Assembly: GCA_020351855.1 (NCBI GenBank)
Contig: CP070670.1
Coordinates: forward strand, 729,301-778,789
Direction: 5' to 3'
Length of the DNA: 49,489 nucleotides
Origin: Gemmatimonadota bacterium
GTDB taxonomy: Bacteria > Gemmatimonadota > Gemmatimonadetes > Palauibacterales > Palauibacteraceae
Position 1 is the first letter of the stretch. Every line of letters starts with the position of its first letter. The notes under the pieces are model-generated. The model saw nothing but the letters and a program-made list of their open reading frames with translations, was not told the DNA's origin and searched no databases. This document shows positions 25,933 to 35,495 of this stretch, in pieces. The position numbers were made by a program, and so were the translations under genes.

Positions 25933-27360
25933 ATGCCCCAAGCCTACGGTATTGGCGCCCGATCTGCCTGCCTGCTCGGCCTCGCCCTGCTCGTCGTCGG
26001 AGCCGCAGCGTGCTCGCAGGACGGCGATGCGGAGCCCTCCCGACGTTCCGACCTCGCGGCCGATTCGGCCGATTACGCCTTCATCGGCGTGAACGTCGTG
26101 CCAATGGACAGCGAGCGCGTGCTGTCCAACCAGACCGTCCTCGTGCGGGGCGAGCGCATCGTGGCGATCGGCGAGGCGGACGCCATACAGGTGCCGGAGA
26201 ACGCCTCGACCATCGAGGCTCCGGGCGCCTACCTGATGCCCGGGCTCGCCGAGCTTCACGCTCACATCCCGAGCGGCCAGGGCGGAGGACCCGATCTGAC
26301 CGAGCGGGTCCTGCTCCTCTACCTGGTCAACGGGATCACCACGGTGCGCGGCATGCTCGGTGCGCCGGCCCATCTGGAGCTCCGCTCCCGCGTCGACCGC
26401 GGGGAGATCCTCTCGCCGCGCATCTACACGTCGGGGCCATCGATCAACGGCAACAGCATTCCTAGCCCCGACTCCGCCCGGCGTGCCGTGCGGCACCAGA
26501 AGCTGGCCGGCTACGATTTCCTGAAGATCCACCCCGGCCTGTCGCGCGAGGCGTTCGAGGTGCTGGACGAGACGGCCGACAGCGCGGGCATCGGCTTCGC
26601 CGGACATGTGCCCGCTGAGGTCGGACTGGAACGGGCGCTCGCCGCGCAGTACCTGTCGATCGACCACCTGGACGGATACGCGGAAGCCCTGGTGCAGGAG
26701 GGTGCGGACCTCGAAACCGTCCCACCCTCCTTCTTCGGAATCGGCCTCGTGGACTACCTCGATGAGGCGAAGATCCCGCAGGTCGCAGCCTCGACCCGGG
26801 ACGCCGGCGTTTGGAACGTGCCGACCCAGAGCCTGATCGAGAGCATCGCGCTCCCCGATGACCCGCGGGAGATGGCGTCGAGACCCGAAATGGCCTACAT
26901 GCCGCCCGAGGTCGTCCGCAACTGGACGGAGGCGAAGCAGAACGTCCTGGCCAGCGAGGCCTACTCGGCCGAAGCCGCCCGGCGGTTCGTGGCGATCCGC
27001 GGCAGGCTCATCAAGGCCCTGCACGATGCCGGGGCCGGGCTCCTTCTGGGCTCGGATGCGCCGCAGGTGTTCCAGGTGCCCGGTTTCTCCATGCGAGCGG
27101 AGCTCGCCTCGCTCGTGGCCGCCGGGCTGACGCCCTACGAGGCGCTGACGACCGGCACCCGCAACGTGGCCGAGTACTTCGGCGCCCTCGATGAACGCGG
27201 CACGGTGGAAGCCGGCAAGGTGGCCGACCTGCTGCTGCTCGAGGCGAACCCGCTCGCTGATGTGGCGAATGTCGGCCGGCTGAGCGGCGTGATGGTCCGC
27301 GGCCGGTGGCTTCCGCGGGCCGAGCTCGACCGCCTGCTCGAGAGCCTCCGGCGCGACTAG
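25933..27360 (+). CDS. exported amidohydrolase
   Basis: A 475-residue amidohydrolase-superfamily metal-dependent hydrolase. The N-terminus has a signal peptide ending VVGAAACSQ, a possible though weak lipobox. The metal motif is GLAELHAHIPSGQ (HxH in family strand 1), KIHPGL provides the lysine, GFAGHVP and SIDHLDG the histidines, and LLLGSDAP the catalytic Asp. The C-terminal EAGKVADLLLLEANPL is typical. The ATG at 25933 has GGAGCC 11 bases upstream. Such proteins often hydrolyse peptides or ureido compounds in the periplasm; the substrate is unknown. It is convergent with hpt. Confidence 0.9.
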   Translation: MPQAYGIGARSACLLGLALLVVGAAACSQDGDAEPSRRSDLAADSADYAFIGVNVVPMDSERVLSNQTVLVRGERIVAIGEADAIQVPENASTIEAPGAYLMPGLAELHAHIPSGQGGGPDLTERVLLLYLVNGITTVRGMLGAPAHLELRSRVDRGEILSPRIYTSGPSINGNSIPSPDSARRAVRHQKLAGYDFLKIHPGLSREAFEVLDETADSAGIGFAGHVPAEVGLERALAAQYLSIDHLDGYAEALVQEGADLETVPPSFFGIGLVDYLDEAKIPQVAASTRDAGVWNVPTQSLIESIALPDDPREMASRPEMAYMPPEVVRNWTEAKQNVLASEAYSAEAARRFVAIRGRLIKALHDAGAGLLLGSDAPQVFQVPGFSMRAELASLVAAGLTPYEALTTGTRNVAEYFGALDERGTVEAGKVADLLLLEANPLADVANVGRLSGVMVRGRWLPRAELDRLLESLRRD

Positions 27361-27385
27361 CGCGCCTTCGGGCTGGGCGGGCTCC

Positions 27386-27928
27386 TCAGCCCTCGAGTAA
27401 CCCGATATACGGCAGGGTCCGGTGCCTCTCCCGGTAGTCGAGCCCGTACCCGACGACCCAGCGATCGGGGATCTCGAACCCGAGATAATCGACATCGACC
27501 TGGGCCTCCGGCGCCTTCTGCTTCCGAACCAGCGCGCAGCAACGCAGGGAAGCCGGCCCTCGGGCCTGCAACATGTCCACCAGGTACTCGAGCGTGTGGG
27601 CCGAGTCCACGATGTCCTCCACGATGAGGACGTGACGGCCTTGCACCGGCGTCCGGAGATCCATCAGCAGCCTGACGGCGCCCGACACGGCACCATCCCG
27701 GTAGCTGGAGAGCGCGATGAACTCGATGCGGCGCTCGACCGTGAGCCTGCGTGACAGATCCGCCAGGAAGATGAACGCCCCCTTGAGCACCCCGACGAGC
27801 ACGAGCTCCCCCGCGTCCGCGTAGTCCCGCGAGATCTGGGCCGCCAGCTCATCGACCCGGCGGTCGATCTGCTCCTGCGAGATCAGAACGGGCGGCAGGC
27901 TCCCACGATCCGCCGGCATGGGCGTCAC
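27386..27928 (-). CDS. hpt: hypoxanthine phosphoribosyltransferase
   Basis: Purine-salvage enzyme that makes IMP or GMP from hypoxanthine or guanine and PRPP; 180 residues. [16 protein letters not shown] and the PRPP loop [17 protein letters not shown] are present, although the usual DTGxTL core reads [31 protein letters not shown] matches the C-terminal substrate block in pieces (e.g. [16 protein letters not shown]). The start GTG at 27928 overlaps the msrB stop (GTGA). An ATG three codons later is possible. The gene is translationally coupled to msrB. Confidence 0.93.
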   Translation of the reverse strand: MTPMPADRGSLPPVLISQEQIDRRVDELAAQISRDYADAGELVLVGVLKGAFIFLADLSRRLTVERRIEFIALSSYRDGAVSGAVRLLMDLRTPVQGRHVLIVEDIVDSAHTLEYLVDMLQARGPASLRCCALVRKQKAPEAQVDVDYLGFEIPDRWVVGYGLDYRERHRTLPYIGLLEG

Positions 27929-28335
27929 TCCCCGCCCGGCTCGAAGTCCAGCGCGGCCGAGTTGATGCAGTACCGCTTCCCGGTCGGCGCGGGGCCATCA
28001 TCGAAGACATGCCCCAGGTGGGCGTCGCAGCGGGCACACAGCACCTCGGTCCGCCGCATCGCCAGGCTTTCGTCGGGACGTGTGGTGACGCGGTCAGGAT
28101 CGATCGGCTGGTAGTAGCTCGGCCAGCCCGTCCCGGACTCGTACTTGGCTTCGGAGCTGAACAGGGCGCTGCCGCAGCAGACGCACGCGTAGCTCCCCTC
28201 CTGCTTGGCGTTCCAGTACTGTCCGCTGAACGGAGGCTCCGTGCCCTTCTGACGGGTCACGTAGTACTGGGCCGGCGTCAGCCGCGCCGCCCACTCCTCA
28301 TCGGTCCGCTCGACCTTAGCGTCGTCGCTTCCCAC
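27925..28335 (-). CDS. msrB: peptide-methionine (R)-S-oxide reductase MsrB
   Basis: Repairs methionine-R-sulfoxide in proteins; 136 residues. The catalytic cysteine is in RYCINSAAL; a zinc site is formed by [11 protein letters not shown] and [21 protein letters not shown] and RTEVLCA fit the family. No signal peptide is seen, so it is cytosolic. The start GTG at 28335 follows AGGAGG at 4 bases and is preferred to a GTG six codons upstream. It overlaps hpt. Confidence 0.94.
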   Translation of the reverse strand: MGSDDAKVERTDEEWAARLTPAQYYVTRQKGTEPPFSGQYWNAKQEGSYACVCCGSALFSSEAKYESGTGWPSYYQPIDPDRVTTRPDESLAMRRTEVLCARCDAHLGHVFDDGPAPTGKRYCINSAALDFEPGGE

Positions 28336-28631
28336 CTGTCCTCCTCGAGGCACGCGCCGCCGAGGCCCGCCGGCCGCGCCCGGCCCGGCCCGGGATGCAC
28401 GTCGGGCGGAGGTCGTCGTGCGCCTCCGCCCGCCGCGGGTCTCGCTGTCGCCCTTCTTCCGGATATACGCCGCATCGGCGAATCAACTCCTGCTGAGCAC
28501 GCGAGACTCTGTTTTTAGTATACCCCCCTCTCTGCCGGTTGGCACGATGCCGCCCGGCGCCGCTATCTTCGAGCCGGCGCGCGCGGGCCCTGAAGCCGGG
28601 GCCCTGATCTTCACGGAGGACGGGTTCGCGC

Positions 28632-30410
28632 ATGACCTGGGAGATCGTTTTCGTCTTTCTCATCGTCGCGGTAGCGCTGGTGCTCTTCGTGAGCGAGCGC
28701 TACTCGATCGACCAGGTCGCCCTGGGGATTCCCGTCGTGCTGCTGCTGGCCGGGATCATCACGCCGGCCGAGGCGGTGTCCGGGTTCAGCAACACGGCGA
28801 CGATCACCGTGGCGGCGATGTTGATCCTCGGGCTCGGGCTGGTGAAGACGGGCGTGATCGCCGCCGTCGCCCGCTGGGCGCTCACGGCCCGCCTCGGTCC
28901 CCCTCGCATGAGGATGGCCATCCTGTGCCTCGTGGTGGCCGGGACGTCGCCCTTCCTCAACAACACGGCGGTCGTCGTCGTCTTTCTGCCCGTCTTCCTC
29001 TCCCTCGCCTACCAGGAGGGCGAGGCGCCCTCCCGATACCTCATGCCGCTCTCGTTCGCGGCCATTCTCGGCGGAACGGTGACGCTGGTGGGCACATCGA
29101 CCAACCTCGTCATTTACGGCATCGCGCAGGACCACGGGCTCAGCGGTCTCTCGATGTTCTCCATCGCCCCGCTCGGGCTCCTCTACCTCGCCGTGGGGAT
29201 GGTCTACCTGCTCGTGACGGGAAGCTGGCTCATCCCCCGTCGCATGGGAGCGGCCGACCTTTCGGGGAAGTATCAGGTGCGGCAGTTCCTGGCCGAGCTC
29301 GCCGTCCAGCCGGGCGCGCCGGCGATCGGGAAACCCCTCGGAGAGCTCAAATGGCGCGAGGTGTACGGGGTCTCGATCATCGGCCTTGGACGGGGCGACC
29401 GGTCCGTGTGGGCGCCGGGCCCCGAGAGGCGGGTCGTGGAGGGGGACATCCTGTACGCGCAGGGATCGCCGCAGCAGCTCCTCTCCCTGGCGCGGAGCGA
29501 GAAACTCAGCCCACCGGCCCGTCGAGCCAAGAGCGCGATCGACTTCATCTCGGAGAACGCCCGCCTCATGGAGGTGATGATCGGCCCGCACTGCCCTCTC
29601 GCCGGGCACAACCTGGCAGAGGTGCGGTTCCAGCAGCGGTACAACGCGACCGTCCTCGCCATCCAGCGCCACAGCGTGACGATTCGCGACCACCTCGAAT
29701 CGCTCAAGCTCTACCTGGGAGACCTGCTCCTGGTGCACGGGCCGGTGTCGGCGCTGAACTCGCTCGCCGATGAGCCGGGCTTCGTGCCGCTCCGCATGGT
29801 GGAGGCACCGGTGCGCCATCGGCCGCGCGCCCTGGTCGCCGTGGGCATCCTCGTCGGCGTGGTGGCGCTCGCCACCTCCAAGCTCCTCCCCATCATGCCG
29901 GCCGCGATGCTCGGGGTGGTGCTCATGCTGTTCACGCGCTGCGTCCGGCTGGACGAGATCTACAAGGAACTGGACTGGATGGTGGTGTTCCTGCTGGCCG
30001 GGCTTCTCCCGCTGGGGATCGCGATGGAGTCGACGGGAGCCGCTGGCTGGCTCGTCTCGACGGTGACGAGCAACCTGGGCGCGATCGCGCCGGGGACGAT
30101 CATCGCCGGCTTCTTCGTCCTCACGGCGCTCCTCACCGCCGTGATGTCCAATGCCGCGACGGCCGTGGTCGTGGCGCCTCTCGCTCTCTACGCGGCCGCG
30201 CAGCTCGGCCTCAACCCGTACGCGCTGCTCGTCACGGTCATGTTCGGCTCTTCGGCGTCGTTCATGACGCCGATCGGCTACCAGACGAACCTGCTCATCT
30301 ACGGTCCCGGGGGTTACCGGTTCAGCGATTTCCTCAAGGTCGGCACGCCGCTCACCATTCTTCTCGCCATCCTCACGACGCTGGTCGTCCCCATCTTCTG
30401 GCCCAGCTGA
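28632..30410 (+). CDS. SLC13-type permease with two RCK_C domains
   Basis: A 592-residue membrane transporter of the SLC13/DASS (citrate-sodium/anion symporter) family. It has about six membrane segments, then two soluble TrkA-C/RCK_C domains (about 215-385), then more membrane segments. [18 protein letters not shown] and [11 protein letters not shown] are the first SNT-type helix-break motif; [16 protein letters not shown] and [13 protein letters not shown] are the second. Related proteins carry sulfate or dicarboxylates; substrate unknown. The ATG at 28632 has GGAGGA about 15 bases upstream. It is convergent with the formate dehydrogenase operon. Confidence 0.88.
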   Translation: MTWEIVFVFLIVAVALVLFVSERYSIDQVALGIPVVLLLAGIITPAEAVSGFSNTATITVAAMLILGLGLVKTGVIAAVARWALTARLGPPRMRMAILCLVVAGTSPFLNNTAVVVVFLPVFLSLAYQEGEAPSRYLMPLSFAAILGGTVTLVGTSTNLVIYGIAQDHGLSGLSMFSIAPLGLLYLAVGMVYLLVTGSWLIPRRMGAADLSGKYQVRQFLAELAVQPGAPAIGKPLGELKWREVYGVSIIGLGRGDRSVWAPGPERRVVEGDILYAQGSPQQLLSLARSEKLSPPARRAKSAIDFISENARLMEVMIGPHCPLAGHNLAEVRFQQRYNATVLAIQRHSVTIRDHLESLKLYLGDLLLVHGPVSALNSLADEPGFVPLRMVEAPVRHRPRALVAVGILVGVVALATSKLLPIMPAAMLGVVLMLFTRCVRLDEIYKELDWMVVFLLAGLLPLGIAMESTGAAGWLVSTVTSNLGAIAPGTIIAGFFVLTALLTAVMSNAATAVVVAPLALYAAAQLGLNPYALLVTVMFGSSASFMTPIGYQTNLLIYGPGGYRFSDFLKVGTPLTILLAILTTLVVPIFWPS

Positions 30411-30471
30411 AGCCGGGGACGTCTGGAAGGCCGCGGGCGCCGGGGCGGCCCGGCCGACCGCCCGCGCAGGT

Positions 30472-32781
30472 TCACTCCGCAGGCGAGATCCGGACCGCGC
30501 AGAACTTGAACTCGGGGATCTTCCCGTCGGGATCGAGCGCGTCGATCGTCAGTAGGTTGGCCGCCGCCTCCCGGAAGTGAAAGGAGATGAAGGCCGAGCC
30601 TGGCAGCATGCGATCGGAACTCGCGGCGGGCAGCACGATGGCACCCCTGCGGGACGCCACCTCCACGAGCTGGCCGTCCCGAAGGCCGAGCCGCGTCAGG
30701 TCCTCCGGGTGCAGGTCCACCTGCGGACCGGGCCGGAGCTCCTGGAGCGCCCTCGTGCGGCGGGTCATGGTGCCCGTGTGCCAGTGTTCGAGGAGCCGTC
30801 CCGTGTTGAGCACGAACGGGTACTGGGCGTCGGGAAGCTCCGCGGCCGGAGCGAACTCGGCGGGCACCAAGCGGCCCCTCCCGCTCGGCGTGGGGAAGCG
30901 GTCACCGAACAGGACCTGCACCCCGTCGCCGGTCGGGTCCGGACAGGGCCACAGCTTCCCGGTGAGCCCCAGGTTCTGGTACGTCAGGCCGGCGTATGAG
31001 GGGGCCAGGGCGGTGAACTCGGCAAAGATCTCGGCAGGCGAGCCGTACGCCATCGGGTACCCCATGCGGGTGGAGAGCTCGCAGGTGATCTTCCAGTCCA
31101 GGCGGGCCTCGCCGGGCGGCTCCAGCACCCTGCGACCCAGCTGGACCCGCCGATCCGTGTTCGTGTAGGTGCCCACCTTTTCGAAGAAGCTCGTGGCCGG
31201 GAGGATGACGTCCGCGAACTCCGCCGTCTCCGTCAGGAAGATGTCCTGAACGACGAGGAACTCCAGGTTGGCCAGCGCCTTTCGGACCTTGTTGGAGTTG
31301 GGATCCGACAGGAAGGGGTTCTCTCCCATCATGTACATTCCGCGAATCGATCCCTGCAGCGCGCCCCCCATGATCTCGACCACGGTGAGGCCGGGAGTCC
31401 CATCCAGCTCGGTGCCCCACGCTTCCTCGAACTTCGCCCGGGCCGTCGGATCGCTCACGGCCTGGTAGTCCGGAAAGACCATCGGGATGAGGCCCGCATC
31501 CGAGGCGCCCTGCACGTTGTTCTGCCCGCGGAGCGGATGCAGACCGGTTCCCTCTCGCCCGATGTTCCCGGTCAGAAGGGCGAGCGAGATCAGGCAGCGC
31601 GCGTTGTCCGTCCCGTGGCTGTGCTGGGAGATCCCCATCCCCCAGAAGATCATGGCCCGCTCTGCCTGGCCGAACATCCGGGCCGCCTCCCGTATCCGGG
31701 CCGCCTCCACCCCGCAGATCCCGGCCGCCACCTCGGGCGGATAGCGCCCGACGACTCGCCTCAGGTCTTCGAATCCCTCCGTCCGCTCCGCGATGTACGC
31801 CTCGTCGATGAGACGCTCCTCGATGAGGACGTGCATCCAGGCGTTGTAGAGCGCCACATCGGTGCCGGGGCGGATCTGGAGGAAGCAGTCGGCGTGATCC
31901 GCCATCTCGATCCGCCTCGGTTCGACGACGATCAGCTTCGTGGACCCGAGCTTGCGCGCCTGCTTCATGAACGTCGCCGCCACCGGATGGTTGGCGGTGG
32001 TGTTGGAGCCCGCGATCAAGGCCACATCGGCGTTCTTCACGTCCGCGAAGACGTTCGTGACGGCGCCCGAGCCGATCGTCTCGAGCAGGGCCGCAACGGA
32101 TGACGCGTGGCACAGCCGGGTGCAATGGTCGACGTTGTTCGTGCCGAATCCGGCCCGCACCAGCTTCTGGAACAGGTAGGCCTCCTCGTTGCTGCACTTC
32201 GCGCTCCCGAATCCGGCCAGCGCGCCAGGACCGTGTCCGTCCCGAATCGCCGCCAGACGCCCCGCGGCGACATCCAGCGCCTCGTCCCACGTCGCCTCGC
32301 GGAAGTGCGGCAGGACCTCGGCGTAGTCCACGAGTCCGCCGGGCTTGCGGCGTCGATCCCCCCGCACCTCTGCGGAGAGAGGCCCCTTCGGGTAGGACGA
32401 CGGCTTGCGGATCAGCGGCACCGCGAGCCGCTCCGGATGCCCCGCATAGTCGAACCCGAAGCGGCCCTTCACGCACAGACGCTCCTCGTTGACCGGGCTC
32501 GGGCGGCCGTCGGCGTGAAGGATCCGTCCCTCCCGCTCGTCCACCGAGTACCGGATCGCGCAGCCCACCCCGCAGTAGGGGCAGACCGAGTCGACGGGCT
32601 TCACCCCCGCACCCTCCGCCTCTTCGACGGCTCCGAGGAGCCGCTCGCGATGGACCTCGATGGCATCCCTGAGCTCGGGCGTGAGGGCGCCATGCAGGTC
32701 GCGCAGCAGCAGACGCTCACCCTGCCGGCGCACCTTCACACCCCGCTTGCGCAGCTCGCGAAGCAGCTTGCCGGTCGTCAA
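30472..32781 (-). CDS. formate dehydrogenase catalytic subunit with N-terminal TubC-type docking domain
   Basis: A 769-residue molybdenum/tungsten bis-pterin oxidoreductase, FdhF/FdsA type. Residues 1-50 (LLRELRKRGVKVRRQG, then GALTPELRDAIEVHRERLL) match the TubC N-terminal docking domain, normally on NRPS/PKS proteins. The [4Fe-4S] site is CPYCGVGC (Cys67/70/74) plus RLCVKG (Cys103). The metal ligand is cysteine, not selenocysteine, in VDHCTRLCHASS (Cys224). RGQNNVQGASD and a C-terminal molydopterin-binding domain ending KFCAVRI follow. The TTG start overlaps the preceding stop (TTGA) with GGAGG upstream. With the next two subunits it forms a cytosolic NAD+-dependent formate dehydrogenase. 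Confidence 0.93.
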   Translation of the reverse strand: MTTGKLLRELRKRGVKVRRQGERLLLRDLHGALTPELRDAIEVHRERLLGAVEEAEGAGVKPVDSVCPYCGVGCAIRYSVDEREGRILHADGRPSPVNEERLCVKGRFGFDYAGHPERLAVPLIRKPSSYPKGPLSAEVRGDRRRKPGGLVDYAEVLPHFREATWDEALDVAAGRLAAIRDGHGPGALAGFGSAKCSNEEAYLFQKLVRAGFGTNNVDHCTRLCHASSVAALLETIGSGAVTNVFADVKNADVALIAGSNTTANHPVAATFMKQARKLGSTKLIVVEPRRIEMADHADCFLQIRPGTDVALYNAWMHVLIEERLIDEAYIAERTEGFEDLRRVVGRYPPEVAAGICGVEAARIREAARMFGQAERAMIFWGMGISQHSHGTDNARCLISLALLTGNIGREGTGLHPLRGQNNVQGASDAGLIPMVFPDYQAVSDPTARAKFEEAWGTELDGTPGLTVVEIMGGALQGSIRGMYMMGENPFLSDPNSNKVRKALANLEFLVVQDIFLTETAEFADVILPATSFFEKVGTYTNTDRRVQLGRRVLEPPGEARLDWKITCELSTRMGYPMAYGSPAEIFAEFTALAPSYAGLTYQNLGLTGKLWPCPDPTGDGVQVLFGDRFPTPSGRGRLVPAEFAPAAELPDAQYPFVLNTGRLLEHWHTGTMTRRTRALQELRPGPQVDLHPEDLTRLGLRDGQLVEVASRRGAIVLPAASSDRMLPGSAFISFHFREAAANLLTIDALDPDGKIPEFKFCAVRISPAE

Positions 32782-33467
32782 AGGACCTCCCAGTCCGTGT
32801 CCGCGCTCGCAACCGCATCCGGCGCGCCTCGTTCAGGCCGAACGAGCGACAGCGCCCCGGTCGGGCAGACCTTCTCGCACTCCCCGCACGATACGCAGGT
32901 GCTCTGGCCCATGGGCTGATCGAGATCGAACGCGATGCGGGTGGCGTAGCCCTTGCCCGTCCGTCCGATCACCTCGTTCACCTGAACGTCGTCACAGCCG
33001 CGCACGCAGCGGTCGCAGAGGATGCAGGCCTGATGGTCCACCAGGATGACCTTCGAGGAAGCGTCGATCCCGCGGCCATCCCCTGCCGGGAACCCGCCCG
33101 CCGGCGACGGCCAGCGGATGCCGAGATCCCGCGCCTGCGACACCAGCAGATCGGGCGCTGTCTTGTAGCGGTCCGCCGGCCGAGCGGGATAATCGGAGAG
33201 AAGGAGCTCGATGAGGCCCTGGCGACAGGCCGCCAGCCGCTCCGAGGACGTCCGAACCTCCATGCCCTCCTCGGCCACGCGCACGCAGGAAGCGGTCAGC
33301 TTCTTCTCACCCACGTCGACCAGACACAGCCTGCACACGCCCACCGGCTCGAGCCGGGGATCGTGGCACAGGACGGGGATCTCCACGCCCAGCCGCCGTG
33401 CGGCCTCCCAGATCGTCGTCCCCGCGGGGACTTCGATGCTACGCCCGTCGACCGTCAGACTCGGCAT
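32778..33467 (-). CDS. formate dehydrogenase Fe-S subunit (NuoG/HoxU-like N-terminal module)
   Basis: A 229-residue electron-transfer subunit. A [2Fe-2S] plant-type ferredoxin domain has LCHDPRLEPVGVCRLCLVDV and SCVR. It ends in two [4Fe-4S] ferredoxin motifs, CILCDRCVRGC and CVSCGECEKVCPTGA. In NuoG a His-Cys3 cluster lies between them (HPxDCPxC); here the segment reads LSDYPARPADRY, without those cysteines. It carries electrons between the catalytic subunit and the NuoF-like diaphorase. The ATG at 33467 is 3 bases after the upstream stop; its stop overlaps the catalytic subunit start. Confidence 0.92.
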   Translation of the reverse strand: MPSLTVDGRSIEVPAGTTIWEAARRLGVEIPVLCHDPRLEPVGVCRLCLVDVGEKKLTASCVRVAEEGMEVRTSSERLAACRQGLIELLLSDYPARPADRYKTAPDLLVSQARDLGIRWPSPAGGFPAGDGRGIDASSKVILVDHQACILCDRCVRGCDDVQVNEVIGRTGKGYATRIAFDLDQPMGQSTCVSCGECEKVCPTGALSLVRPERGAPDAVASADTDWEVL

Positions 33468-33470
33468 CCG

Positions 33471-35105
33471 TCACCCCTTCGCACTGCCGGCCGGGCAACC
33501 GGGAACCTCTTGCGGCCAATGCTCCGCCACCGAGAGCAGGGAGTTGAGCGCCACGTAGCCCAGCCCGCATATGGAGGTCTCCCGGAGCAGCAGGTCCAGC
33601 TTCCGGATGGTCGGCCAGTCGAGCGGGACGCCCTCTTCGAGGCTCTCGGCCAACATCTGCGTCGCCTTCTCCGTCCCCACCCGACAGGGTACGCACTTGC
33701 CGCACGACTCGTTGCGGAAGAACCGGACGACGTTGGCTGCAAGCGGCAGCATCGGGGTGCCCTCGGCCACGACGACGAGCGCGCCCGAGCCCATCATGCT
33801 CCCCGCCCGCTCGAGCGTCGCGAAGTCGATCGGCACGTTCGCCCGATCGGCCGGGAGGAAGTGGGACGAGGCGCCCCCGGGCGCGAAAGCCTTGAGCGAC
33901 CGGCCGTCCGACACCCCCCCGGCGGCCGCGATCAGCTCTTCCACCGTCGTCCCCGTCCGGATCTCGTACACGCCCGGCTTCTCCACATGGCCGGAGACGG
34001 AGATGAACTTGAGGCCCGCGTGCCCCTCCCTGCCGGCCGCCCTCCACCAGTCCACTCCGCGGTGCAGGATGGGCGGCACGAGAGCCAACGTCTCCACGTT
34101 GTTCATCAGCGTCGGCCGGCCATGGAGCCCCGCCTGGCCGGGAAACGGGGGCTTGTTCCGTGGCTCCCCGCGGCGGTCCTCCAGGGCCTCGAGCAGCGCC
34201 GTTTCCTCCCCCAGGATGTAACCGCCGGGCGAAACGAAGATCTCGACGTCGAGGTCGAAGCCGCTGCCGAGGATCCCCGGTCCGAGCAACCCGGCCCCTC
34301 GCGCCCGTTCGAGCTCCTGCTCCAGGGCGCGGCGGGCGGCCTCGTACTCGTGGCGCAGGTAGATGATGCCCTTGGCCGCGCCCACGACGAACGCGCCGAG
34401 CGCCAGCCCCTCCACCACGAGGTGGGGAAGCTCCTCCATGATCACCCGGTCCTTGAACGTGCCGGGTTCGCTCTCGTCCGCGTTGCAGACGACGTACTTC
34501 GGTCGCGCCGGCTCGCTCCGGACGAGCTTCCACTTCAGGCCGGTGGGGAACCCCGCCCCACCCATGCCACGCAGTCCGGCTGCCTCGAGCACGTCGACGA
34601 TCCGCTCGGCCTCCGCGTCGGGCGAAGCGGCCGCGAGGGCCGCGCGCAGCGCTCCGTACCGTTCACCGTCGCCATACGGTTCGACCTGCCAGGTCGCAAC
34701 GGCCGTCCGGCCTTGACGATCCGGCCCGGCGGCCGGTGAGGTCGAGCCGGCGATGGCCGCCGCCTCCCTCATGCGGCAGGGGTGGCCGTTGACACGTGCC
34801 GCCGGCGCCAGCTCGCAGCAACCCAGGCAGGAGGTCTCTTCCACGGCCACATCCTCTCGGTCCGCGAGCATCCGTTTGACCGCCGCGGCCTCCGTCGCCC
34901 CGTCGGCCAGGTGGCAGCTCACATCACGACAGATGGAGACAACGGTCGGTGGAGCGGGATTCGTTCGGACGTGCGGATAGAAGGAGACGAGGCCCTCGAG
35001 CCGGTAGAGCGGCACGCGAAGGCGGGAGGAGAGCTCGCGGAGGGAGCCGGCGTCGATGTGTCCCCGTCCCGCCTGCAGACGCTCCAGCTCTGCGATGAGG
35101 CGCAT
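33471..35105 (-). CDS. formate dehydrogenase NADH-binding subunit (NuoE-NuoF fusion)
   Basis: A 544-residue fusion. Residues 1-110 are NuoE/FdsG-like, with the [2Fe-2S] cysteines in ICRDVSC and ETSCLGCCE. From about residue 130 it is NuoF/FdsB-like: MGGAGFPTGLKW and ADESEPGTFKDR for FMN and NADH, YILGEETALLEAL, RNKPPFP, NNVETLA, and the [4Fe-4S] ligands in ESCGKCVPCRVGT and TSICGLG. It oxidises or reduces NAD(H) in the complex. The ATG at 35105 is 3 bases after the HIT stop; 3 bases separate it from the ferredoxin-like subunit. Compared with FdsGB/NuoEF in two genes, the fusion is a variant. Confidence 0.94.
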   Translation of the reverse strand: MRLIAELERLQAGRGHIDAGSLRELSSRLRVPLYRLEGLVSFYPHVRTNPAPPTVVSICRDVSCHLADGATEAAAVKRMLADREDVAVEETSCLGCCELAPAARVNGHPCRMREAAAIAGSTSPAAGPDRQGRTAVATWQVEPYGDGERYGALRAALAAASPDAEAERIVDVLEAAGLRGMGGAGFPTGLKWKLVRSEPARPKYVVCNADESEPGTFKDRVIMEELPHLVVEGLALGAFVVGAAKGIIYLRHEYEAARRALEQELERARGAGLLGPGILGSGFDLDVEIFVSPGGYILGEETALLEALEDRRGEPRNKPPFPGQAGLHGRPTLMNNVETLALVPPILHRGVDWWRAAGREGHAGLKFISVSGHVEKPGVYEIRTGTTVEELIAAAGGVSDGRSLKAFAPGGASSHFLPADRANVPIDFATLERAGSMMGSGALVVVAEGTPMLPLAANVVRFFRNESCGKCVPCRVGTEKATQMLAESLEEGVPLDWPTIRKLDLLLRETSICGLGYVALNSLLSVAEHWPQEVPGCPAGSAKG

Positions 35106-35108
35106 TCG

Positions 35109-35495
35109 TCAGGGCTGCTCCCAGTAGCGGGCCTTGCGGGGGCTGACGATCGCCCGGATCCCCCCGGTCGGGTCCGAGACGTCTCCGATATACCTGGGAA
35201 TGACATGGATGTGGGCGTGCGGGACGGTCTGGCCGGCCGCCAGTCCATCGTTGATGCCGATGGTGAAGCCCTCCGGGCGCGCCTCCCTGATGAGCAAGCC
35301 TCGTGCGCGCGCCGTGAGCGACCACAGCTCGTCCTGCTCGTGCTGGGGAAGGTGGAACACGCTCTCGACGTGTCGGTGCGGCACGACGAGCAGATGTCCG
35401 TCGGCCACGGGGAAGCCGTCCCGCACCACGAGACCGTGCTCCCCTTCGATCCGGATTCGCTCCTCCGGCAACTCGCAAAACGGGCAGCCCTGCAT
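35109..35495 (-). CDS. HIT family protein
   Basis: A 128-residue histidine-triad nucleotide hydrolase-like protein. MQGCPFCELPEERI is the zinc-type N-terminus, LLVVPHRHVES follows, and the catalytic triad lies in TVPHAHIHVIPRY. The ATG at 35495 is preferred to a start 12 codons upstream because the family begins with CxFC. It is the first gene of the formate dehydrogenase operon, 3 bases before the next start. Such enzymes cleave AMP-linked or dinucleoside polyphosphate substrates; its link to formate metabolism is not obvious. Confidence 0.92.
   Translation of the reverse strand: MQGCPFCELPEERIRIEGEHGLVVRDGFPVADGHLLVVPHRHVESVFHLPQHEQDELWSLTARARGLLIREARPEGFTIGINDGLAAGQTVPHAHIHVIPRYIGDVSDPTGGIRAIVSPRKARYWEQP

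Noticed and set aside
24868..27495. 875-residue minus-strand open frame
   Set aside because: Only the part up to 25746 is the aldo/keto reductase; the rest is antisense to the amidohydrolase and has no domain.
30472..32781. Selenocysteine in the formate dehydrogenase
   Set aside because: The metal-ligand codon gives cysteine in RLCH; there is no in-frame TGA.
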